Assembly (NCBI GenBank): GCA_965230495.1
Contig: OZ246004.1
Location: forward strand, 2,480,001 to 2,544,000
Direction of reading: 5' to 3'
DNA from: JACJYM01 sp965230495
Lineage (GTDB): Bacteria > Bacteroidota > Bacteroidia > Chitinophagales > Saprospiraceae
DNA length: 64,000 nt
The position numbers and the translations under genes are program-made. The notes below the pieces were generated by a model. It did not search any database. It had not been told where the DNA came from and saw nothing but the letters and a program-made list of their open reading frames with translations. This document shows, one piece after another, positions 54,101 through 61,188 of this stretch. Numbering within the stretch: position 1 is the stretch's first letter; each line of letters begins with the position of its first letter.

Positions 54101-54709
54101 TTAATTCGAAAATGCTGCAGGGTCTATACCCATCAAACTCATAAAAGCCATTCCCATCAATCCTGTGAGTAGAAATGCCATTCCTAGTCCTCTTAATGCT
54201 GGAGGAACTGCTGAATATTTTATCTTCTCTCTGATGGCAGCAATAGCAACGATGGCCAAAAACCATCCAAATCCGCCACCTAAACCGAAGGCTACAGATT
54301 CACTAAAACTATACTCCTTAGACACCATAAATAGAGATCCCCCTAATATGGCACAGTTAACCGTTATCAAGGGTAAGAATATTCCTAAGGAATTGTACAA
54401 AGAAGGACTGTACTTTTCTACAATCATTTCCACCAACTGAACCATTGAGGCAATCACCGCAATAAAAAGTATGAATCTTAAGAAAGTCAAATCTGTTTGA
54501 AAAACACCATTAGCTCCTAATAACTTCACATTTATTAACCAATTTATTGGCATAGTTATTCCCAACACGAATATTACCGCTAAGCCCAATCCTATAGCTG
54601 TTTTTACGGATTTAGATACTGCCAGATAAGAACACATTCCTAGAAAGTACGACAAAGCCAAATTTTCTATGAACGCCGATTTTATAAATAGATTTACTAA
54701 TTCTCCCAT
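54101..54709 (-). CDS. nqrE: Na+-translocating NADH:quinone reductase subunit E
   Basis: The 202-residue membrane protein has six predicted helices with inverted-repeat topology. Family signatures include ALSYFLGMCSYLAVS and LPLITVNCAILGGSLF. With NqrD it holds a membrane iron-sulfur centre at the subunit interface and carries electrons across the membrane. It lies 17 bp upstream of nqrF. Confidence 0.96.
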   Translation of the reverse strand: MGELVNLFIKSAFIENLALSYFLGMCSYLAVSKSVKTAIGLGLAVIFVLGITMPINWLINVKLLGANGVFQTDLTFLRFILFIAVIASMVQLVEMIVEKYSPSLYNSLGIFLPLITVNCAILGGSLFMVSKEYSFSESVAFGLGGGFGWFLAIVAIAAIREKIKYSAVPPALRGLGMAFLLTGLMGMAFMSLMGIDPAAFSN

Positions 54710-54734
54710 TATTATTTAATTTCTATTTGAAAAA

Positions 54735-55433
54735 TTAAGAAACATCAACCAATTTCGGATTCCAAGCTCTATGAGCCCAAATTAATATACCAATCACAAA
54801 CATTGCCGATGGAAATAAAACCATCAAGTTATTGTTCTGATACCATCCCAGCCAAGAACTAGTAGCAGTATTAACCAAATACTCTTCTGTTCCTCCTATC
54901 AACTTGTAACCATATAACTCTCCTTTACCTAACAACTCTCTAAAGAAAGCCACAGCCAAAAGAATTATACCGTATCCCAATCCATTGCCCAATCCATCAA
55001 GTGCTGATTCATAAGGCTTATTTCCCATTGCAAAGGCTTCTAACCTTCCCATTACAATACAATTGGTAATGATCAATCCAATAAACACGGAAAGTTGCTT
55101 GTAACTATCAAATGCAACGGCTTTTAATGTTAACTCAACAATTGTTACTAAGGTCGCTATAATGACCAACTGAACAATCATCCTTACCTGTTTGGGTATT
55201 GCATTTCTCATCATTGATGTAATGACATTCGCTCCTATACAAACAAAAACCACCGCAATTGCCATTACAGTTGCATTTTTCATACCAGTGGTTACTGCCA
55301 ATGCCGAACAAATACCTAATACCTGAACTGTAATCGGATTATTGTCATTTAATGGATCCGTTACAAGTTTTCGCTCTTTTTTACCAAAAGCAATTCCACC
55401 TGATTTCTTTTCTATAACTTGTGTATCTGCCAT
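54735..55433 (-). CDS. nqrD: Na+-translocating NADH:quinone reductase subunit D
   Basis: The 232-residue membrane subunit pairs with NqrE. Motifs include VQVLGICSALAVTTGMKNA and VFIGLIITNCIVMGRLEAFA, with Cys residues that contribute to the iron-sulfur site. An N-terminal extension of about 25 residues (KKSGGIAFGKKERK) precedes the core. It is spaced 25 bp from nqrE. Confidence 0.96.
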   Translation of the reverse strand: MADTQVIEKKSGGIAFGKKERKLVTDPLNDNNPITVQVLGICSALAVTTGMKNATVMAIAVVFVCIGANVITSMMRNAIPKQVRMIVQLVIIATLVTIVELTLKAVAFDSYKQLSVFIGLIITNCIVMGRLEAFAMGNKPYESALDGLGNGLGYGIILLAVAFFRELLGKGELYGYKLIGGTEEYLVNTATSSWLGWYQNNNLMVLFPSAMFVIGILIWAHRAWNPKLVDVS

Positions 55434-55439
55434 GTTATA

Positions 55440-56186
55440 TTATTTTTTTATCGTATTAAAATAAGGCTCATAAGCTATCAAACATGCTCTCAGCATATCG
55501 TCCACTCCATCCGCAGTAATGGTCGCTCCAGAGATACCATCCACTTCATGTTTTTGATTCTTCGCTCCTCCCTTGATAACTCCTATCGAAACAAAATTGC
55601 CTTGACTATCATAAATCTCTTTACCTAAAAATTGTTTCTTCCAACTCGTGTTATCTTTAATCTCTGCTCCCAAACCAGGAGTCTCTCCTTTGTGATCAAA
55701 AGAAACACCAGCAATAGTTTTCAGATCACTCTTAAGAGCTATATTCCCCCATATTTCATCCCATAGTCCTTTACCTCGGACTGTTGCTATATATAATTTT
55801 TCACCATTGCTTTTTTTGAAAATATACAATGGCAAAAATCTTTCACTTAAGTCTTTCTTGATTTCTTTGGCCATATCCACATTCTCAGCCAATCCACTTT
55901 TGTAACCTCTTGCCTCAACAGTAGCCGCCTCAAGTTTATTACCCTTGTGGTCAAGAACCATTTGCTCTATCTGAGTATTGAAAACCTCTTCTATTTGTTC
56001 CGGCTTCATAGATGCCAAGTCAGAATCCATTTCTCCAGCCACAGCTTGTAGAATAGCTCTTTTATTATACAAGGCTTCATTTAAATCATGCGTGGGCTTA
56101 AGAACGGTATACAGTCCCGCCAATATAATAGCAACTATTGCCGTAAGAATGAATACAAACCGTATTATATAATTAGTACTATGCAC
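55440..56186 (-). CDS. nqrC: Na+-translocating NADH:quinone reductase subunit C
   Basis: NqrC is a single-helix periplasmic flavoprotein with covalent FMN. The flavinylation motif DGISGATIT places the phosphothreonine at T222. A helix at about residues 8-26 anchors the protein. The start overlaps the end of nqrB by eight bases, giving coupled translation. Covalent FMN requires an ApbE transferase, which is not in this window. Confidence 0.96.
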   Translation of the reverse strand: MHSTNYIIRFVFILTAIVAIILAGLYTVLKPTHDLNEALYNKRAILQAVAGEMDSDLASMKPEQIEEVFNTQIEQMVLDHKGNKLEAATVEARGYKSGLAENVDMAKEIKKDLSERFLPLYIFKKSNGEKLYIATVRGKGLWDEIWGNIALKSDLKTIAGVSFDHKGETPGLGAEIKDNTSWKKQFLGKEIYDSQGNFVSIGVIKGGAKNQKHEVDGISGATITADGVDDMLRACLIAYEPYFNTIKK

Positions 56187-57432
56187 TTTTTAATCTTTTT
56201 TTGATGTTAGAATCTAAAACAAAATAATCTATCAATGGGGCAAAAGTGTTCAAGAACAATATTGCCAACATCCATCCCTCTGGATATGCCGGATTTAGTA
56301 CCCTCACTAACATCCCTATCATTCCTATTAAAAATCCATATATCCATTTTCCTGTGTTAGTCGATGCTGCCGTAACCGGGTCGGTAGCCATAAAAGCCAT
56401 TGCAAAGAAGAATGACCCCATGAGTAACTGGTTTTGCCAAGATATCTCCATAAATGGTGTCGCTCCCCACGCATTCAATAAGAATGTCATCACGATAGCT
56501 CCTAACAACATACTTAACATTATTCTCCAACTAGCTACTTTAGTAATAATCAAAAACAGAGCTCCAAATAAAATAAATGGTTTAGATGTTTCTCCTATTG
56601 ATCCCGGTATGGTTCCCCAAAGCATTTCTGATGGTGAATAAACTGCTGTCACCGCTTCCCATCCGCCTTTTGTAGCCAATGAGAGCGGAGTAGCACCTGT
56701 AAATCCATCTGCCACCATTAGTGAAGATTGGAAAGTATCAAGTCCCAAGCCCGAAAATATTGGATTGAATACACTATTATGCCAAAATCCATATTCGGCT
56801 GCAGATCCTTCTGCTAAGCTTTCAAATCCACTTACCCAAACTTCATCACCGGAAATTGTTGTTGGATAAGCAAAAAAGACAAATACTCTCGCTAATAAAG
56901 CGACATTCCAAATATTCATACCAGTACCACCAAATGCTTCTTTTCCAATTATCACTGCAAAAGCTACCGCTACTGCCAATATCCATAATGGAATATCGGG
57001 TGGCATGATCAAGGGAATCAACGCTCCAGAAACTAAAAATCCCTCTTCAACAGCATGCCCCTTTTTATAAGCAAAATAAAATTCGATACCTAGTCCCACT
57101 ACATGAGTAACTATGAAAATTGGTAACATTTTTATTAAACCATGAGCCAATTTAAGGTGAAAGCCTTCTAAAAGACCAAAATACTCGCCGCCTGCAATAA
57201 AATGTTGGTGACCTATATTATAGGTTCCAAAAAGATAACATAATTGCATGGCCAATACCACATGCACCATAAGTCGCTTAAGATCCATGCCGTCTCGTAC
57301 CTGAACACCTCCCTTCTCTGTAGTGCTGTTAGGTGCATAAGCGAATGTAAAAAACGCATCAAAAGCCGTATGCAAAAACGGACTTTTTTTCTTGTCCGGT
57401 TCTATTTTTTTAAGAAAATTGAGCAAACCCAT
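56179..57432 (-). CDS. nqrB: Na+-translocating NADH:quinone reductase subunit B
   Basis: NqrB is the largest membrane subunit, with about ten helices, a covalent FMN and the sodium path. The FMN attachment motif is present as FTGATPLS (Thr248). AFGGTGMNIWNVALLARVFVFFAYP and ATDPVTAA are family markers. Length 417 is normal. It overlaps nqrC and lies 37 bp after nqrA. Confidence 0.97.
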   Translation of the reverse strand: MGLLNFLKKIEPDKKKSPFLHTAFDAFFTFAYAPNSTTEKGGVQVRDGMDLKRLMVHVVLAMQLCYLFGTYNIGHQHFIAGGEYFGLLEGFHLKLAHGLIKMLPIFIVTHVVGLGIEFYFAYKKGHAVEEGFLVSGALIPLIMPPDIPLWILAVAVAFAVIIGKEAFGGTGMNIWNVALLARVFVFFAYPTTISGDEVWVSGFESLAEGSAAEYGFWHNSVFNPIFSGLGLDTFQSSLMVADGFTGATPLSLATKGGWEAVTAVYSPSEMLWGTIPGSIGETSKPFILFGALFLIITKVASWRIMLSMLLGAIVMTFLLNAWGATPFMEISWQNQLLMGSFFFAMAFMATDPVTAASTNTGKWIYGFLIGMIGMLVRVLNPAYPEGWMLAILFLNTFAPLIDYFVLDSNIKKRLKSA

Positions 57433-57469
57433 ATTTATAGCTGTGCTTTGTGTTTTGTTTAATTAATTT

Positions 57470-59092
57470 TTATAACTGCTCTCTCATTGTATCCAAGCCT
57501 TCTCGCAAAATCTTTTGCAAAGGCATTTTAGAGGTACAAACAAATTCGCAGATTGCAACATCCTCTTCACTTAGTTCTGTTAGTCCTAAACCTTCCATCT
57601 TTTCAAAATCATTAGTAATAATAGCCTTCATAAGATGCTGAGGATAAATATCCATCGGCAAAACCGATTCGTATTGACCGGTCACTACAAATGCCCTCTT
57701 CTCACCATGAGTATTTGTATCAACTTCAAATTCATGATTTTTCATCAAAAAATTAGGAAAAGTACCGCTTATACTTGGTCTCGGTTTTATAGGCAGTAAC
57801 CAACCAAATAGCTCATAATTATCTCCCTCCTTAATCACTGATATCTGGTCATGTCTAAAACTTAGAAAATCATCTTCTTCTAATACTTCTCCTGATAGTA
57901 CATCACCACTTATCTTTCTGACATGGCTAGATTTTAAGTTTTCCGCCAATAAATCATTAACACTTGCACCCTGGTAAGTGTCAACATAAGCAGGACTCAA
58001 TACTTCTCCACCTCCTATGGCTACTACTCTACTTGCGTCATAGACTCCATCAATAAAAAGTCCTCCAAGCGTAGCAACTTCCTGAGGTTTCAATGTCCAA
58101 ACGGCATCTGCTCCTTTAATAGGTGACGTGTGATGAATCTGAACCCCAACATTACCTGCTGGATGTTTCCCAGAAAAATATGTCTTTTCGACCCCTGTTG
58201 CGTTTGTGAAAGCAGAAGACACATTGGAACCTCTATTTCCATCCAAACCAAGATATACTTTTCCCTCAGTAAGTGAATTCAGAACATCTAATCCTTTTTG
58301 GAAAGCAACTTCTTTACCTTCAATACAAAATGATTGATCTGCTCCCAAAGGATTCGTTGTAAATGTGGATACAAAAATATTCTTAGGAACAACATTAGGG
58401 TCCGGAATTACATCGAATGGTCTTTGATTTAATAGAGTCCAACCACCAGTAGATAATAGATATTCAACTAACTCTTCTCTAGAGGCATTTTCGTTGGGCA
58501 CTTCATGCTTAGTATACTTTTGCTCTTTATCTGCTAAGATTACAACATGTGTAATAGCCCTTTTAGCTCCTCTTCTTATTTCAACAACTTCACCACTAAC
58601 CGGACTAACGTATTTCACTTCTGGTCTTTTTTTATCAAAAAAGATGACATCTCCTGCTTTTACTTCATTACCAACCTCTACTGTCACCTTAGGAATAGGT
58701 GATATGCCTATAAAGTCTTGAGGTTTAATTGCAAATCTAGTAATGTTGTTACTTGCCATTCTTTTAACAGGTTTACCAGCTATATTAAGATTGTACCCCT
58801 TCTTCAATCTTTTGAAATTTCCATCTCGATCAACATGAGAGGGTTTAGATGATATTCTAGGGAACAACCCATAATTATTAGCTTCAGTGTCAAGTCCAGA
58901 CTTTTTTGCTTCAAATTGCAATAAATTATCAGAAACGGTAATAACCGCAAATACTACCAGCACAGCGGCTATAACTATTAAAGACCATATAAAAAGAGAA
59001 GATCCTGCTTCCCCTCCTTGTCCAAATACAAAATGAAAACTAAACAAAAAAAAGCTCAAGGCTGAGAGCTTCATTTTATAACTGTGATTCAT
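57470..59092 (-). CDS. nqrA: Na+-translocating NADH:quinone reductase subunit A, membrane-anchored form
   Basis: NqrA is normally a cytosolic peripheral subunit of about 450 residues that binds quinone near NqrB. This protein has 540 residues because about 90 are added in front: a signal-peptide-like segment (about 8-25) then a membrane helix (about 32-52, LFIWSLIVIAAVLVVFAVI), before the family core begins near GLFPRISSKP. If the signal is cleaved, the helix would place the core back in the cytosol, which fits NqrA. Motifs in the core include GYNLNIAGKP and VGVQIHHTSPI. ATG at 59092 is followed by another at 59074, either being possible. Confidence 0.93.
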   Translation of the reverse strand: MNHSYKMKLSALSFFLFSFHFVFGQGGEAGSSLFIWSLIVIAAVLVVFAVITVSDNLLQFEAKKSGLDTEANNYGLFPRISSKPSHVDRDGNFKRLKKGYNLNIAGKPVKRMASNNITRFAIKPQDFIGISPIPKVTVEVGNEVKAGDVIFFDKKRPEVKYVSPVSGEVVEIRRGAKRAITHVVILADKEQKYTKHEVPNENASREELVEYLLSTGGWTLLNQRPFDVIPDPNVVPKNIFVSTFTTNPLGADQSFCIEGKEVAFQKGLDVLNSLTEGKVYLGLDGNRGSNVSSAFTNATGVEKTYFSGKHPAGNVGVQIHHTSPIKGADAVWTLKPQEVATLGGLFIDGVYDASRVVAIGGGEVLSPAYVDTYQGASVNDLLAENLKSSHVRKISGDVLSGEVLEEDDFLSFRHDQISVIKEGDNYELFGWLLPIKPRPSISGTFPNFLMKNHEFEVDTNTHGEKRAFVVTGQYESVLPMDIYPQHLMKAIITNDFEKMEGLGLTELSEEDVAICEFVCTSKMPLQKILREGLDTMREQL

Positions 59093-59212
59093 GTTTTTGT
59101 TTTTATTTCTCCAGTTGCAGTATCTATAATCAATCTATAATTATTTTTAATTCAAAGAGATTATTCCAGAAATTAAATACTGCTTGGAATTGATCATTTT
59201 AAAAAATCGGTG

Positions 59213-59245
59213 CAAAGATAAAAGCTTTTGAATAATTCATTCAAA
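59213..59245 (-). promoter_or_regulatory. Promoter of the nqr operon, TTTG-N21-TATCTTTG
   Basis: On the minus strand TTTG (59245-59242) is followed after 21 bases by TATCTTTG (59220-59213), a good match to the Bacteroidota consensus. The leader to nqrA would be about 110 nt. Confidence 0.7.
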
Positions 59246-59254
59246 TTATTGGTT

Positions 59255-59291
59255 AGCTTACTTATTTAGAATACATCTAAATAAGTAAGCT
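59255..59291. terminator. Long hairpin between traB-like gene and nqr promoter
   Basis: AGCTTACTTATTTAGA pairs perfectly with TCTAAATAAGTAAGCT around a five-base loop (16-bp stem). It lies 36 bases past the TraB/GumN-like stop and upstream of the nqr promoter, acting as a likely terminator. Confidence 0.7.
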
Positions 59292-59327
59292 TCTGAGTTT
59301 TTCATCGCTCATTCTATTTACATAAAT

Positions 59328-60272
59328 TTATGGCTTCACCGCTTCTACCTTTACTCCTTTAGCTCTTAGAAGCCTAATCACCCCATTCTTTCCACCAAGA
59401 TGACCCGCCCCTACCGCAAAAAAAGTAGGTTTATCCCCAGCTTCCTCAATCATCTGAGGAATCCAATTCTTATTTCTCTTTACTAAAAGTTCATCTTCGA
59501 AATTATCCACACCTTCGCTCTCCTCTGCAATCATTGTGACCATTGCATCCACATTTTGAGACTTATAAATCTCCGTCATTTTCACGAACTCATCACTGCC
59601 TGCAGAAGTATTCTTTATAGCATCGACAAGCATACCTGCCTGATCTTTGTAGTCAATAGAATCAAATAGACTCATCTGAAAATCAATAGTTTCAAGTCCT
59701 CCAGTCTTCATATTTTTCGTCTTGGCCAAATCAAAGAACTCCATCTCATAGCTTTTCATACTACCAGATTGTAACCCGCTAGGATCCATATCTCCATATG
59801 CAAATACCGTTAAAAACATCGGTTTGATTCGTTCCAAAAAAATGATAGGTAGCCCCATTTCCTGAAAATGCTCCTCCACCAAAGAATAATCTTCTGTACT
59901 CAACAAATCCTTTAAAGTCAAATTATCGGACATAAAAGCCTTACTCATTATTCCCATTAAAGCAGACATGTCAGACATCTCATTCATATCTATTTCAAAA
60001 AACATTTGCTCGCAGGCATCTACTGCTGTTAATGTTCCCTCCGGCAAAAAATAATCTTCCGATTTAATAATATGTATGGTCCCAAACAAATAAGACGGAT
60101 GAGCTGCTCCATCAACTTCAACCTTCCATAATAAAGCATCGTCAAGAACATCCTGTTGTCTATCCTCTAGTTTTTTTGTGGGCTTACATGCTATCAATAA
60201 TCCAAAAATTATTAAAAACCATGCTCCATAAATTCTTCTATTACCTTTCATATAGTTGTTTTCCTTTTTCAT
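59328..60272 (-). CDS. TraB/GumN family lipoprotein
   Basis: The protein has a lipoprotein signal (WFLIIFGLLIAC) and the family pair of motifs: SYLFGTIHII at about residue 62 and VGAGHLGGKNG near the C-terminus. These His/Glu motifs define a putative metal-dependent peptidase-like fold; a tiki-type protease activity is known for distant relatives. ATG at 60272 overlaps the rlmB stop as ATGA; a second start at 60251 would shorten the N-terminus before the signal. Confidence 0.85.
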   Translation of the reverse strand: MKKENNYMKGNRRIYGAWFLIIFGLLIACKPTKKLEDRQQDVLDDALLWKVEVDGAAHPSYLFGTIHIIKSEDYFLPEGTLTAVDACEQMFFEIDMNEMSDMSALMGIMSKAFMSDNLTLKDLLSTEDYSLVEEHFQEMGLPIIFLERIKPMFLTVFAYGDMDPSGLQSGSMKSYEMEFFDLAKTKNMKTGGLETIDFQMSLFDSIDYKDQAGMLVDAIKNTSAGSDEFVKMTEIYKSQNVDAMVTMIAEESEGVDNFEDELLVKRNKNWIPQMIEEAGDKPTFFAVGAGHLGGKNGVIRLLRAKGVKVEAVKP

Positions 60273-61000
60273 ATACCTTTTTGTTTCACCACTTCATAGA
60301 GTACTATTCCCGTTGCTACAGAAACATTAAGAGAATCGAATAGTTTTACTTGCGGAATTCTTATTGACAAATCAGATTCATCCAACACATAATTACTTAC
60401 TCCTCTACCTTCATCACCCATTACTATTGCACAAGGTCCCGACAAATCAACTTCTGAGATATTTTTAGCCTTCTGGTTATCCGTAGCCACCACTAAAATG
60501 CCGTTTAACTTGAGTTTCCGTAAAATATCAGACATCCCATTTTCTCTGCATATGGGAATATGTGCCAAAGCACCAGAAGATGCCTTCATGGCATCCTCAT
60601 TTATCCTTGCAACTCCTTTACTTCCAATAAGAATACCATGTACTCCCATTACATGTGCCGTTCTTGATATAGCCCCAACATTTCTTACATCCGATACTCC
60701 GTCCAGAACCAAGAAAAAAGGATTTTCACCTCTATCAAATACACTTGCCAAAACATCCTCAAACTCTTGAAATTCAATTGGAGACATCCATGCCACAACA
60801 CCTTGATGTTCTTTTTTAGTTATTTTATCCAATTTAAATTTGGGCACTCTAACTAACGCTACTCTTTTCTCTTTGCAAAGTCTTCTTATCTTCTTTTCAA
60901 AGTCTCCTTTTAGAGCGTTGTCGATATAAATTTTATCAATATTCCGGGACGATCTGAGAAGCTCTTCCAAAGGCTTTCTGCCATAAACTATACTCTCCAT
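60269..61000 (-). CDS. rlmB: 23S rRNA (guanosine-2'-O)-methyltransferase RlmB/TrmH family
   Basis: This SPOUT-class methyltransferase has the substrate-binding N-terminal domain (IVYGRKPLEELL) and the knotted SAM domain: NPFFLVLDGVSDVRNVGAISRTA, VMGDEGRGVSN, IRIPQVKLFDSLNVSVATGIVLYE. RlmB methylates G2251 of 23S rRNA; the related TrmH modifies tRNA, so specificity is presumed from the fused N-terminal domain. Length of 243 fits RlmB. Confidence 0.92.
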   Translation of the reverse strand: MESIVYGRKPLEELLRSSRNIDKIYIDNALKGDFEKKIRRLCKEKRVALVRVPKFKLDKITKKEHQGVVAWMSPIEFQEFEDVLASVFDRGENPFFLVLDGVSDVRNVGAISRTAHVMGVHGILIGSKGVARINEDAMKASSGALAHIPICRENGMSDILRKLKLNGILVVATDNQKAKNISEVDLSGPCAIVMGDEGRGVSNYVLDESDLSIRIPQVKLFDSLNVSVATGIVLYEVVKQKGI

Positions 61001-61025
61001 AAAGTAAATTAAGTATCTAAGCGGA

Positions 61026-61055
61026 CAAAGTTTACTATTATTTTTAGTAATTCAA
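61026..61055 (-). promoter_or_regulatory. Promoter candidate for rlmB, TTG-N18-TAAACTTTG
   Basis: On the minus strand TTG (61055-61053) precedes TAAACTTTG (61034-61026) by 18 bases. The -7 box has one extra base relative to TAnnTTTG. Confidence 0.35.
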
Positions 61056-61188
61056 CTTTATTTGACAAAAATGTGATTGTAAAAGATAAAACGCATTCAT
61101 TTTATTGCTTTATTTTTGATATAATTGCAAACTATTTTAAGAGTCAATTATTTGACCAAATTTAATTTTTAAACAAACAAAGCTTCTT

